Assembly: GCA_045587285.1 (NCBI GenBank)
Contig: JAZNBZ010000138.1
Location: 1-15,546, forward strand
Length of the DNA: 15,546 nucleotides
Direction: 5' to 3'
Source: Flemingiibacterium sp045587285
Lineage (GTDB): Bacteria; Bacillota; Clostridia; Oscillospirales; CAG-272
The notes beneath the pieces are model-generated. The model was given only the letters and a program-made list of their open reading frames with translations. It was not told where the DNA came from and did not search any database. Shown here in pieces: positions 1-7,747 of this stretch (position 1 is its first letter; each line of letters begins with the position of its first letter). The position numbers and the translations under genes are program-made.

Positions 1-349
1 GGCGTTCAAGTAAGTATAACTCGTCAAGCTCGATCTCCGCCATATATCCTATGCGCCCGAGATTTACACCGACGAGCGGTATCTTCCCCCTCGCGCATTG
101 ACGTGCCGCCTTGATTATAGTTCCGTCGCCGCCAAGCACGATCATTGCATCCGGCGCCGTATAGAGCTCACCGTCCGAAACGAAATCAACAAAGGTAAGA
201 GCATCGTCGCCAAGCGAAGCGCAAAGCCGCGCCTTCAGGGATTCGTGCATCATTATGCGCACCTTACCGCGAAGCGTATCTATAACCTTCGCTGTCCCGA
301 GAAAATCTATATCGTTTACAGTACTCTGATAAATACCAATCGTTTTCAC
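1..349 (-). CDS. nadK: NAD kinase, N-terminal part (runs off the left edge)
   Basis: ATP-dependent NAD kinase phosphorylates NAD+ to NADP+ in the cytoplasm. About 116 residues are visible. The glycine-rich GGDGT motif at residues 73-77 holds the catalytic aspartate of the family. The conserved stretch GVNLGRIGYMAE follows at about 94-105 and resembles the usual GVNLGRLGFLAE. The start is a GTG at 347-349, chosen because a good AGGAG ribosome binding site lies a few bases upstream and the N-terminus then reads V(M)KTIGIYQS, typical of the family. It is the last visible gene of the minus-strand operon, 25 bp after tlyA. The C-terminal part is outside the window. The identification is firm; the GTG start is likely but unproven. 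Confidence 0.93.
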   Translation of the reverse strand, partial: MKTIGIYQSTVNDIDFLGTAKVIDTLRGKVRIMMHESLKARLCASLGDDALTFVDFVSDGELYTAPDAMIVLGGDGTIIKAARQCARGKIPLVGVNLGRIGYMAEIELDELYLLER

Positions 350-374
350 CAAAATTCTCCTTTCAGAGAAATGC

Positions 375-1145
375 TCACGCCTCAAACGCAAGCTTTTTAA
401 TAGCCGCACGCTCAAATCCGCCTGCTCTGTCAAACAGAGCAAGATATTCGCGGTTTCCTTCGCCTCCGAGTATCGGAGAAGACGTAAGACCGCCGCATTT
501 GAGTCCTACGAGCTCTGCCGCGTCAAGCACGCGTTCGATTACCTCGGCGTGCACCTGTCTGTCCTTCACGATACCGTTTTTGCCGATGTTCGCGCGCCCT
601 GCCTCAAACTGCGGCTTGATAAGCGTTACCACCCGTCCGTTTTCGTTTAAAAGCGAGGCTATTGCGGGAAGTATCAGCGTTTGTGAGATAAACGACACGT
701 CGCACACGGCCATATCGCATTTTCCGCCTATATCCTCGGGCGTGACGTATCTCGCGTTGACGCCCTCGTACGAAGTGACGCGCGCATCGTTTTCGAGCGA
801 CGCGTCAAGCTGTGCGCGCCCAACGTCAACGGCACGCACGCGAGCCGCGCCGTGCTGCAAAAGGCAATCCGTAAATCCGCCGGTAGACGCGCCGATATCA
901 ACGCAGTCAAGCCCCGTAACGTCAAGCGAGAACTCATCAAGTGCACGCTCAAGCTTGAGTCCGCCTCGGCTGACGTAGCGCAGCGTTTCTCCGACGACTG
1001 CTATTTTACATTCGTCCGAAACGTCCGCGGACGGCTTCGTTACTATTTTGCCGTCTACGCTTATATTTCCGTCCTTTATCATCTTCTGTGCCGCTTCACG
1101 GCTTTTGGCAAGTCCGCGTGCGTGCACGAGCTTATCTATACGCAT
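375..1145 (-). CDS. tlyA: TlyA-family rRNA 2'-O-methyltransferase / hemolysin-like protein
   Basis: A 256-residue S4 + FtsJ-type protein, the normal TlyA length. Residues 1-60 form an S4 RNA-binding domain (RIDKLVHARGLAKSREAA). The SAM-dependent methyltransferase fold follows, with VDIGASTGGFTDCLL at about 82-96 as the SAM-binding loop. The K-D-K-E tetrad expected for 2'-O-methylation can be placed at K64 (RGGLKLE), the D of CDVSFIS, the K of IKPQFE and the E of GNREYL. Characterised TlyA proteins methylate 16S and/or 23S rRNA and affect capreomycin sensitivity; that this copy does so is inferred. The start codon lies 3 bp after the DUF212 stop and has no clear ribosome binding site, so it is probably translated by coupling. 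Confidence 0.93.
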   Translation of the reverse strand: MRIDKLVHARGLAKSREAAQKMIKDGNISVDGKIVTKPSADVSDECKIAVVGETLRYVSRGGLKLERALDEFSLDVTGLDCVDIGASTGGFTDCLLQHGAARVRAVDVGRAQLDASLENDARVTSYEGVNARYVTPEDIGGKCDMAVCDVSFISQTLILPAIASLLNENGRVVTLIKPQFEAGRANIGKNGIVKDRQVHAEVIERVLDAAELVGLKCGGLTSSPILGGEGNREYLALFDRAGGFERAAIKKLAFEA

Positions 1146-1148
1146 AGC

Positions 1149-1601
1149 TTAAAACACCGGAATAACTATCGCGATAACGATTCCAAGAAGCGCACCGATA
1201 ACCACCTGAAGCGGTGTGTGACCTATAAGCTCCTTCAGGTTTTTGTCAAGATAGCGCGTGTCGCCGTCAGATAGCTCCTTAGCCATACGGTTGAGTACCT
1301 TCGCCTGCTCGCCCGCAGCACGGCGTACGCCTGCGGCATCGTACATTACGATAAACGCAAGTATAAACGCGAGCGCAAACTCAACGCTCTTGGTTCCGCT
1401 GACCTTAGCCGTAGCGGTGACAAGCGCGCATACAGTCGCCGAATGAGAGCTTGGCATACCGCCCGACGACATTATCAGCCTGAAATCAAAGCTGCGTTTT
1501 TTTATAATATAGCGAGCGCATTTTATAAACTGTGCTGTAAACCAGCCTGCAAATGCACACACAAGCAAATAATTTGTAAAAAAGCCTAAAACGTAATCCA
1601 T
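1149..1601 (-). CDS. Divergent PAP2 family (DUF212/YuiD) membrane protein
   Basis: A 150-residue integral membrane protein. It carries the hallmarks of the divergent PAP2 family: GGMPSSHSA at about 47-55, YDAAGVRRAAGEQA at about 87-100 and LKELIGHTPLQVV near 121-133. These match the histidine, serine and arginine positions used by acid phosphatases of the PAP2 fold. Hydrophobic segments lie near 5-25, 55-70, 73-90 and 133-149. Its position directly after ispA suggests a role in polyprenyl diphosphate or lipid diphosphate metabolism, but no substrate is established and none can be read here. An AGAGGA ribosome binding site sits about 6 bp before the ATG. The gaps are 13 bp to ispA and 3 bp to tlyA. 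Confidence 0.9.
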   Translation of the reverse strand: MDYVLGFFTNYLLVCAFAGWFTAQFIKCARYIIKKRSFDFRLIMSSGGMPSSHSATVCALVTATAKVSGTKSVEFALAFILAFIVMYDAAGVRRAAGEQAKVLNRMAKELSDGDTRYLDKNLKELIGHTPLQVVIGALLGIVIAIVIPVF

Positions 1602-1614
1602 AAACGTCCTCTTG

Positions 1615-2523
1615 TCATTTATTTCTCGTCAAAAGGTAATCCGCAAGCTCAACAAGCGCCTCGGCTCCGTCGTAGTCCGCTATAGCCGCCTTTGCCGCCT
1701 CGGTTAGCTCCTTGGCATACGCCATCGCCTCGTCAATTGACATAACCGTTGCAAACGTGGTCTTTCCGCACTCATCATCGCTGCCGATAGGCTTGCCGAG
1801 CGTTGCCTCGTCGCCCACGACATCGAGCACGTCGTCGATAACCTGAAACGCTCTGCCAATGCAAAGTGCATATTTTTCCGCCGCCGCGCAAAGCTCTGCC
1901 GAAGCGCCGCCAGCAAGACAGCCGAGCAGTGCCGCACATCGGATAAGCTCGCCAGTTTTAAGCGACTGCAGAAGCTCGAGCGCTTGAATATCGAACTTTT
2001 CGTTTTCACCGATAAGATCGAGCACCTGTCCACCGATCATGCCGTCGGCGCCCGCGCACTCTGAAAGGAGTGCGACTGCGCTGGCATTGGTAGCGCCGTC
2101 GAGAAGGGAGTTCGTCGCCGCAACGCCGAACGCACGCGTCAGAAGTGCGTCTCCCGCGAGGAGCGCATTTGCCTCGCCGAACTTTTTGTGGCTCGTCGGC
2201 TTTCCCCGGCGAAGGTCGTCGTTGTCCATACACGGCAGGTCGTCGTGTATAAGCGAATAGGTGTGTATCATCTCGAGTGCACAGCCGTACGGAAGTGCCG
2301 CCTCGAAGACACGCTTTTGGTCGCGTCCGCTCATACCTGCCGCAAGCAGTGCAAACTGCAGAACGAGAAACGGGCGAAGGCGTTTGCCGCCGCCAAGCAG
2401 GCTGTAGCGCATCGCGTCGTGTATGATGCCATAGCGTGAACCGCTCTCGGGAATATATGCTTCAAGTTCGGCTTCAACCGCCGCAGCTCCATATTTAAGC
2501 AAGGTTTCTATGTTAGTGCTCAT
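1615..2523 (-). CDS. ispA: Farnesyl diphosphate synthase / short-chain polyprenyl synthetase
   Basis: A 302-residue class I trans-prenyltransferase that condenses isopentenyl diphosphate with DMAPP/GPP to give mainly farnesyl diphosphate. Visible motifs in order are GGKR (45-48), the first aspartate-rich motif DDLPCMD (94-100) followed by RRGKP, the GGQ motif near 164-166, KTGELI near 189-194, and the second aspartate-rich motif DDVLD (230-234) with GK near 243. Tyr and Ser five and four residues before the first DD (HTYSLIHDD) fit a bacterial FPP synthase rather than a long-chain enzyme. The start overlaps the xseB stop by ATGA, with AGGAA about 8 bp upstream. Product chain length is inferred from the motif only. 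Confidence 0.94.
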   Translation of the reverse strand: MSTNIETLLKYGAAAVEAELEAYIPESGSRYGIIHDAMRYSLLGGGKRLRPFLVLQFALLAAGMSGRDQKRVFEAALPYGCALEMIHTYSLIHDDLPCMDNDDLRRGKPTSHKKFGEANALLAGDALLTRAFGVAATNSLLDGATNASAVALLSECAGADGMIGGQVLDLIGENEKFDIQALELLQSLKTGELIRCAALLGCLAGGASAELCAAAEKYALCIGRAFQVIDDVLDVVGDEATLGKPIGSDDECGKTTFATVMSIDEAMAYAKELTEAAKAAIADYDGAEALVELADYLLTRNK

Positions 2524-2747
2524 TTTTTATCTTCCTGTGCCGTAAAATCTTCTTCTTTGCCGCCAACGAGTATCTTCACTCTCTGCTCTGCGCTATCAAG
2601 CCTGCCCGAGCAAAGCTTAACGAGGCTGACGCCCTCTTCAAAGAGTGCGAGCGACTCGTCAAGCGGCGCCGAGCCACTGTCAAGCGCACGGACTATTTCC
2701 TCAAGGCGAGAAAGCGCCGCTTCAAACGTGAGTTCCTTATTATCCAT
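2520..2747 (-). CDS. xseB: Exodeoxyribonuclease VII small subunit
   Basis: A 75-residue XseB protein, normal for the family. The N-terminal signature LTFEAALSRLEEIVRALDSG (7-26) and the following LDESLALFEEGVSLVKLC form the helical hairpin that packs on the XseA large subunit. Together they make exonuclease VII, which degrades single-stranded DNA into oligonucleotides. It lies 4 bp after xseA, and its AAGGAG ribosome binding site is built into the last codons and stop of xseA. The stop overlaps the ispA start. The charged C-terminal tail (KEEDFTAQEDKK) is typical. Confidence 0.95.
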   Translation of the reverse strand: MDNKELTFEAALSRLEEIVRALDSGSAPLDESLALFEEGVSLVKLCSGRLDSAEQRVKILVGGKEEDFTAQEDKK

Positions 2748-2751
2748 CGTC

Positions 2752-3993
2752 TTACTCCTTTGTATCCTGCATTATCTCCACAACGTCACCGACAACACTG
2801 CCGTCGGTGGTGCGGAAGGTGAATCTGTCGCCCTTTTCAATCTGGCTGACACTCTTTATAAGCTTGCCCGAATTATCGTACACCGCCGAATACCCGCGCG
2901 ATATTACCGACATCGGGTTTAAAGCCTCAAGAGACGCTGTAAGCGAAGCAAACCTGCTGCGCTTATCGGTGAGTGCAAGCTTTATATCCTGCTCAAGGCG
3001 GGTAGACAGCGAAAACAGCGTCATTCGCTTATCGTCGATAAAATTCTGAGGCGAGGTGAGCGCGCGGCTTTTTGCAAGCTGTGCGAGCTGTGTACGCCTT
3101 GCTCCGAGTGCTCTTGTCAGAGCAAGCTCCATATGTCCGACGATATTGTTTATCTTCCGTTTAAGCTCAAGCGTATCAGGCACGGCTATCTCCGCCGCCG
3201 CTGACGGCGTTGGAGCGCGCATATCCGCGGCAAAGTCGCAGATGGTGAAATCCGTTTCGTGACCGACCGCCGATATAACAGGAATAGTACTCGCTGCCAC
3301 TGTACGCGCGAGATTTTCGTCGTTGAACGCCCAAAGGTCCTCAATCGAGCCGCCGCCGCGCCCTATGATTATAACGTCAACGCTCATCGCGGCGTTAAAA
3401 TGGTTTATACCTGCGATAAGCTGTGCAGGTGCGTCAGGGCCCTGCACGAGCGACGGGAACAGCACTATCTTCGCAAGCGGGAAACGGCGTCTTGTTACGT
3501 TTATCATATCGCGTACCGCCGCACCCGTCGGCGAGGTTATGATGCCGATGCGAGTCGGTATCTTGGGAAGCGCTCTTTTTCTCGCCGGAGAAAAAAGCCC
3601 CTCCGCCTCAAGCTTGCGTTTGAGCTGTTCAAACGCGATGTAAAGACTTCCGATCCCGTCAGGCTCCATTTGCTCGACGTATATCTGATACTGTCCGTCG
3701 CGCACGAATGCGGATACGCGTCCGCGCGCAATGACCTTCATTCCGTTTTCGGGAAGGAATTTTAATTTCGATGCCGCGCTTTTGAACATCACGGCGCGGA
3801 TAAGGCTGTCGGGATCCTTCAGGGTAAAATAAAAATGTCCCGTTCTGTGGTTGGTGAAGTTTGATATCTCACCCTTTATATAAACGTCCGAGAGGATATC
3901 GTTCGAGTCGATTATCTGCTTTATATAGGCGTTGAGCTGTGCAACCGTTAAAACGGCGCGTCCGTCGCCCGCAGGAGCGTTGGCGGTATTCAT
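2752..3993 (-). CDS. xseA: Exodeoxyribonuclease VII large subunit
   Basis: The catalytic subunit of exonuclease VII. With the start used here it has 413 residues, within the family range. The N-terminal OB-fold (LTVAQLNAYIKQ ... VYIKGEISNF) precedes the catalytic domain, which shows TSPTGAAVRD (about 154-163), GRGGGSIEDLWAFNDE (211-226) and VGHETDFTICDF...RAPTPSAAAE (243-268). A coiled-coil region and a C-terminal strand domain follow. The ATG at 3993 overlaps the upstream stop as TAATG, with GGA 7 bp upstream. An in-frame ATG at 4014 preceded by GAGGAAGG is a real alternative and would add 7 residues. A still longer frame to 4035 (MCRGRGR...) is unlikely. xseB follows 4 bp later. Confidence 0.94.
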   Translation of the reverse strand: MNTANAPAGDGRAVLTVAQLNAYIKQIIDSNDILSDVYIKGEISNFTNHRTGHFYFTLKDPDSLIRAVMFKSAASKLKFLPENGMKVIARGRVSAFVRDGQYQIYVEQMEPDGIGSLYIAFEQLKRKLEAEGLFSPARKRALPKIPTRIGIITSPTGAAVRDMINVTRRRFPLAKIVLFPSLVQGPDAPAQLIAGINHFNAAMSVDVIIIGRGGGSIEDLWAFNDENLARTVAASTIPVISAVGHETDFTICDFAADMRAPTPSAAAEIAVPDTLELKRKINNIVGHMELALTRALGARRTQLAQLAKSRALTSPQNFIDDKRMTLFSLSTRLEQDIKLALTDKRSRFASLTASLEALNPMSVISRGYSAVYDNSGKLIKSVSQIEKGDRFTFRTTDGSVVGDVVEIMQDTKE

Positions 3994-4955
3994 TATTTCG
4001 TCCAAAACTCCCATCCTTCCTCTGCCGCGGCACACAAAAGCGCACAGCCTGCGGCGTTATCGCTTGAAAACCTCGGCTCGGAAAATCTCGCGTCGAAGCC
4101 TTCCTTTGCTATCATATCCTTAATTATCGAGTTACTCATAACTCCGCCCGCGAAAAGCACGGGCATATTTTTGCCGTCCGCCGCACCGTGAGCAAGTGCG
4201 ATAAGCGTGCGACCGATAAAGTCGAGCACGTACGCGGCAACGTATTCGCGGCTTTTGCCGTCCGCGAGCATTTTCGCCGCCTTGTTTTCAACGCCCGAAA
4301 GATTACAGCCCGAGCCGTCAACGGATATCTTCGGCTTCGGAAGCTTTTCGGTATTTTTAAGAGCCAGCTCCTCAAGCTTCGGTCCGCACGGGAAGGTAAG
4401 TCCCATCGCAACGCCCACGCGGTCGATGCACTGACCTGCGTTAAGGTCGAGAGTGCCGCCGAGCTTTTCTATCTCGAAGCGCGTACCGCTTGGCTTTACG
4501 AGAAGCATCTCCGTCGTACCGCCCGACACGTGAAAAGCGATAAACTCGCGCGTTAGCAAATCAGGGGAATTACTCGACCATACTGCCGCCATAACGTGTC
4601 CCGCCTGATGCGAAAAGGTGTGAAGCGGCTTTTTCACGGCATTCGCAAGCGCATTCGCCGCCGCAACGCCCGACAAAAAGCAGGGCATATAAGAGCCTAT
4701 CTCATCGCGCGGAGTTGCTGATACGCCCACCCCGCAAAGCTCCGACGGCTCGATATCGGCAAGCGCCTCTGCCGTAACGGACGGCAGATTTTTTATATGC
4801 GCAAACACAGCGTCGCTCTGCCTTAAACCTCGTTCACCCTCGCCAACAGTTAAAAGGCATTTCACGTTCGAGTGAAATCTGCACTCCTTTGCGTCAAAAA
4901 GCGCACACGAGGTCGTGTAGTTCGAGGTGTCGATGCCGATGTAAAAGCGTTTCAT
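3993..4955 (-). CDS. TsaD/Kae1-like paralogue (peptidase M22 / O-sialoglycoprotein endopeptidase family)
   Basis: A 320-residue ASKHA-fold protein related to TsaD, the tRNA t6A synthase subunit. It shows GIDTSNYTTS (7-16), the metal-site pair H116/H120 (SHQAGH), the nucleotide loop SGGTTE (144-149), AGQCIDRVG (173-181), AGGVMSN (269-275) and SSDNAAGCA (297-305). Canonical TsaD reads ETSCDETA near the N-terminus and normally HHxxxH; this protein has neither exactly, so it is probably a paralogue rather than the t6A enzyme. Similar proteins lie between nusB and xseA in Clostridia, as I recall; their function is unknown to me. The start is the ATG at 4955 that overlaps the nusB stop as TGATG; a longer frame into nusB exists but begins MRVRRRV and lacks family support. 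Confidence 0.85.
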   Translation of the reverse strand: MKRFYIGIDTSNYTTSCALFDAKECRFHSNVKCLLTVGEGERGLRQSDAVFAHIKNLPSVTAEALADIEPSELCGVGVSATPRDEIGSYMPCFLSGVAAANALANAVKKPLHTFSHQAGHVMAAVWSSNSPDLLTREFIAFHVSGGTTEMLLVKPSGTRFEIEKLGGTLDLNAGQCIDRVGVAMGLTFPCGPKLEELALKNTEKLPKPKISVDGSGCNLSGVENKAAKMLADGKSREYVAAYVLDFIGRTLIALAHGAADGKNMPVLFAGGVMSNSIIKDMIAKEGFDARFSEPRFSSDNAAGCALLCAAAEEGWEFWTK

Positions 4956-5407
4956 CACTCGGCGTCGCACTCGCACTCGGGAAGCTGATGCGCGATAGTG
5001 TTAAGCACGCCGTTGACGTACGAGGGAGCGTTGTCCTCGCAATACTTCTTTGCGAGCTCTACCGCCTCGTTAAGAGCAACGCGCTTGGGTACGTCGTCAA
5101 CGTTCATCATCTCGTAAACGGCAAGGCGCATAATCGAAAGCGTAGCCTTGGTAAGACGGCCTATCGTCCAGCCCTCTGCGTTTGCGGATATTTTTTCGTC
5201 GATCGCATCCTGTGCGTCCGATATTCCGAAGAACACGCCGTGAACGTAGTCTATCTGATCGCCGAACTCTATCTCAGCGTTCTCGATCTCCTTTGCGTAA
5301 AACGCATCGGCGTCCTCCTCGGCGTTAAAGCATCTTGCAAAAAGAAGTGCGAACGCATACTCGCGCGCCTCTCTGCGGGATACGTAAGATGTGGTTTTCT
5401 CGTCCAT
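4955..5407 (-). CDS. nusB: Transcription antitermination factor NusB
   Basis: A 150-residue all-helical NusB. It opens with SRREAREYAFALLFA (10-24), the typical N-terminal signature, and closes with the conserved VALNEAVELAKKYCEDNAPSYVNGVL block. NusB with NusE (S10) binds boxA RNA and supports rRNA antitermination. It is the first gene of the minus-strand operon, with a near-consensus promoter 65-95 bp upstream. The ATG at 5407 is preferred because a GGGGG stretch lies about 6 bp upstream; an ATG at 5425 (MKRGLF...) would add six residues but has no ribosome binding site. An acidic insertion at about 28-50 (NAEEDADAF...IENAEIEFG) is within family variation. Confidence 0.93.
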   Translation of the reverse strand: MDEKTTSYVSRREAREYAFALLFARCFNAEEDADAFYAKEIENAEIEFGDQIDYVHGVFFGISDAQDAIDEKISANAEGWTIGRLTKATLSIMRLAVYEMMNVDDVPKRVALNEAVELAKKYCEDNAPSYVNGVLNTIAHQLPECECDAE

Positions 5408-5471
5408 AAAAAGCCCCCGTTTCATCGTATGTAAAAGGAATTATTCATTAGATTATAGATATACATATTAT

Positions 5472-5500
5472 ATTATACATTTTTTTGCATCAAAAGTCAA
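5472..5500 (-). promoter_or_regulatory. Sigma-A promoter of the nusB operon
   Basis: Read on the minus strand: TTGACT (5500-5495), a 17-bp spacer and a perfect TATAAT (5477-5472). Transcription should start near 5465, leaving a leader of about 58 nt before nusB. This is the only near-consensus promoter I found for the housekeeping operon. Confidence 0.8.
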
Positions 5501-5615
5501 CACTATACGCAAAATAATGCACCCCCGATGAATATTATTTTTGTGGGCAGTGTATCATCGCCGCCAAAAAAATGTTAGCAAAGAATTACGGAATTATAAA
5601 CATTCTTTTTTGCTG

Positions 5616-5644
5616 TTGAAATATTTACAAAAAAGTGGTATGAT
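5616..5644 (+). promoter_or_regulatory. Sigma-A promoter of the envelope operon
   Basis: TTGAAA (5616-5621), a 17-bp spacer and TATGAT (5639-5644), with an extended -10 TGG directly before the hexamer. It points at the gene starting at 5687, giving a leader of about 36 nt. It diverges from the nusB promoter, with about 115 bp between their -35 boxes; that stretch is AT-rich and I see no gene in it. Confidence 0.8.
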
Positions 5645-5686
5645 GTAGTTATTGAAAATCCAACGAACCAAAAAGGAACCGGCAAG

Positions 5687-6145
5687 ATGAACTTTTTAAA
5701 ATACATAAAAAAGACCGTACTTAACGCGTGCTTTTACTTTACCCTCGCGGAATTCGCAATACTCATCACCGCGACGCTTATGCAGAGGCTATCTCCTGAG
5801 GTCGGCGGTACCGCCGTGATGTTCTTAAACCTCGGCTCAACCTCGCTCATACTCCTCGCCTGCCTTATCTTATCGGCGCTTAATTTTATCTGGCGGCTTG
5901 AATATTCGCCTTCCGTCAAGGTGCTCGTTCACTTTTTCGGTATGCTCGCGGCATACACGCTCGTATTCATAGTAATTCCGCGTACCTTCAGCAGTGCCGC
6001 TCGCACGGTCGCACTTATTGCTCTGTACGCAGGTATTTATCTCGTGGTAGGTCTTATCGTTTTGGTGATAAACAGCATTAGAAGAAATCGCCGCTCGGAC
6101 AAGCTTGAATACGAGTCACAGTTCGACGAATTAAGTAAAAAATAA
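5687..6145 (+). CDS. Four-helix membrane protein of unknown function
   Basis: A 152-residue protein I do not recognise with confidence. It has four predicted membrane helices at about 12-32, 42-66, 78-98 and 105-129. A short basic N-terminus (KYIKK) and a strongly charged cytoplasmic tail (RRNRRSDKLEYESQFDELSKK) place both ends inside by the positive-inside rule. The size and layout recall DUF3021-type proteins, but no diagnostic motif is visible and that link is only an impression. The AAGGA ribosome binding site at 5673-5677 is 9 bp from the ATG. It is the first gene of the operon with the SGNH hydrolase (18 bp gap) and the DUF4358 lipoprotein, so an envelope role is likely. Confidence 0.8.
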   Translation: MNFLKYIKKTVLNACFYFTLAEFAILITATLMQRLSPEVGGTAVMFLNLGSTSLILLACLILSALNFIWRLEYSPSVKVLVHFFGMLAAYTLVFIVIPRTFSSAARTVALIALYAGIYLVVGLIVLVINSIRRNRRSDKLEYESQFDELSKK

Positions 6146-6163
6146 TCCTTGGGAGATAACAAA

Positions 6164-7156
6164 ATGAACACCGAAAAAACAGACGGACTTCTATATAAAT
6201 CGTTAGCCCTCGGCATATTCGTCATTCTCGGCGCGCTTATCGTGCTCGTTTCGGTTTCCACCGCGAGAAGCGGCGGCAGCGGCGGTGACGAGCCTGTTGA
6301 TACGCCTATATACGAGGCTGAAAACGGCGACACGTCGGACCCCGACGGCACGGAGCCTGCCGACACCGACGACGCCGCTGATTCGGATGCGTCAGACACG
6401 ACCGCGCCCGAGCCGAAGGACACAACTACCGCCCCGTCGGTTACGACGCCCTCGCAGGCAGGTCCCGCGGTCGAGCCGCCCTCGTCCAACGTGACGTCGG
6501 AGCTTGCAGCGTTTCTTGCAAAATATCCTGACACTGTGCTCGGTGTAACGCCCGATGCCGGTCAGAGTTATATCGACAAAATCGTATTTCTCGGCGACTC
6601 CACGACCTACGGACTTCGCGCATACTCGATGCTGAACGGCGGCAAAAAAACGACGCAGGTGTGGACACCCAAAAGCGGTACGCTCGCACTTTACAACACC
6701 TCGTTTGCAACTATCGTTTATCCCGAAACAGGCGAGCAAATAACGATAAGGGAAGCGGTCAGCCGCAAAAAGCCCGAATATCTCGTAGTAACTCTCGGCG
6801 TGAACGGCGTATCCACGATGAAGGAGGACTACTTCAAGTCGGAATACAGAAAAACGATTCAAATGATTATGGAAGCAAGCCCCGACACGAAGATAATCTG
6901 TCAGTCAATGTTCCCCGTTGCAAGAAGCTACGATATGCTCGGCTCTATCAACAACGAGAAGATCAGAGCCGCAAACAAGTGGATAGTTGAGGTCGCCCAC
7001 GAGCTTGGAGTTAAATATCTCGACACCTACTCGGTGCTGTGTGACTCCGAGGGTTGGCTTCCCGAAAGCTACCACAACGGCGACGGCATACATCTGCACA
7101 CAGTTTCCTTCAAGATTGAGCTCGATAATATACGCACCCACGCTTATACCGATTGA
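6164..7156 (+). CDS. Membrane-anchored extracytoplasmic SGNH/GDSL-family hydrolase
   Basis: A 330-residue protein in three parts. A signal anchor lies at about 14-34. A low-complexity Asp/Thr/Pro/Ser-rich linker (about 37-108) is typical of surface proteins that span a cell wall. An SGNH hydrolase domain (about 115-330) follows. The block I motif FLGDSTTYG puts the nucleophile serine at S146. Block III reads LGVNG, keeping the glycine and asparagine but with Gly in place of the Asp of GxND. Block V is DGIH with D307 and H310. The family removes or transfers acyl or acetyl groups on glycans and lipids; the substrate here is unknown. The ATG at 6164 follows GGGAG at 6151-6155, 8 bp away, so it is preferred over a TTG at 6149. 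Confidence 0.88.
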   Translation: MNTEKTDGLLYKSLALGIFVILGALIVLVSVSTARSGGSGGDEPVDTPIYEAENGDTSDPDGTEPADTDDAADSDASDTTAPEPKDTTTAPSVTTPSQAGPAVEPPSSNVTSELAAFLAKYPDTVLGVTPDAGQSYIDKIVFLGDSTTYGLRAYSMLNGGKKTTQVWTPKSGTLALYNTSFATIVYPETGEQITIREAVSRKKPEYLVVTLGVNGVSTMKEDYFKSEYRKTIQMIMEASPDTKIICQSMFPVARSYDMLGSINNEKIRAANKWIVEVAHELGVKYLDTYSVLCDSEGWLPESYHNGDGIHLHTVSFKIELDNIRTHAYTD

Positions 7157-7182
7157 TTCGTTTTAAGAAAGGATTTAAAATT

Positions 7183-7686
7183 ATGTCAAGAACAGGCTGT
7201 TTATCGTTTATTCTCGCAGTATTGCTGGCAGTTACCTGCATCATCACCGCCTCCTGCGGAAGCGGCGGCACGTATTCCGACAACGTTTCCGTTTCCGAGC
7301 TTTCGGCTGCGGTTGACGCGCTTTTACCCGACTCCGACGATTTTGCAACTATGTCCGACGACTACGTCATCGGTATGATGGAGATCGATCCCTCGGAGTT
7401 TACCGAGCACGTCGTTAAGCTCCGTGCAAGCGGCGCCAATATTGACGAATACGGCATTTTCAAGGCCGCCGACTCCCAGGGCGTAGCAGACGCGGTAGCC
7501 GTTGCAAACGCTTACCTCGCAAGACGCGTCGAGGCGTGGATGCCCGAGTATATGCCCGAGGAATTCCCGAAAATGGAATCGGCAAGCGTTAAGATATTCG
7601 GACTTTACGTCGTTTACGCAATTCTCTCCGAGGACGTAAAGGCTGACGTTTTTGATGCAATCTCGGACAAGCTTATCGAAAAGTAA
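7183..7686 (+). CDS. DUF4358-domain lipoprotein
   Basis: A 167-residue exported lipoprotein. The signal peptide (CLSFILAVLLAVTCIITASC) ends in a lipobox-like TASC with C25 as the lipid-modified residue; the -3 position is Thr rather than the usual Leu. The mature part contains the DUF4358 hallmark DEYGIFKAAD followed by a helical stretch ending ARRVEAWMPEYMPEEFPKM and a C-terminal strand region (VKIFGLYVVYAIL). DUF4358 has no known function; as I recall, it is often encoded beside SGNH hydrolases and acyltransferases in Clostridia, which fits here. The ATG at 7183 has AAAGGA at 7168-7173, 9 bp upstream; a TTG at 7153 overlapping the previous stop is rejected. A terminator follows 23 bp after the stop. 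Confidence 0.85.
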   Translation: MSRTGCLSFILAVLLAVTCIITASCGSGGTYSDNVSVSELSAAVDALLPDSDDFATMSDDYVIGMMEIDPSEFTEHVVKLRASGANIDEYGIFKAADSQGVADAVAVANAYLARRVEAWMPEYMPEEFPKMESASVKIFGLYVVYAILSEDVKADVFDAISDKLIEK

Positions 7687-7709
7687 GCGAGCATTCAAAA
7701 ATAACGTCA

Positions 7710-7747
7710 AATCCCCGAGTGCCGTATGGCATCTCGGGGATTTTTTT
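7710..7747 (+). terminator. Rho-independent terminator of the envelope operon
   Basis: A strong hairpin: ATCCCCGAG-TGCC (7711-7723), loop GTAT, then GGC-ATCTCGGGGAT with one bulged A, followed by a run of seven T (7741-7747). It closes the three-gene unit and isolates it from the S-layer-like gene. Confidence 0.92.

Noticed and set aside
98..400. Plus-strand frame of 100 codons opposite nadK and the tlyA end
   Set aside because: The minus strand encodes the GGDGT motif and conserved NAD kinase sequence here; the plus frame has no recognisable feature.
4955..4976. Longer TsaD-like start inside nusB
   Set aside because: It would add only MRVRRRV, which has no family match, whereas the ATG at 4955 gives the typical MKRFYIGIDTS start and a TGATG overlap.
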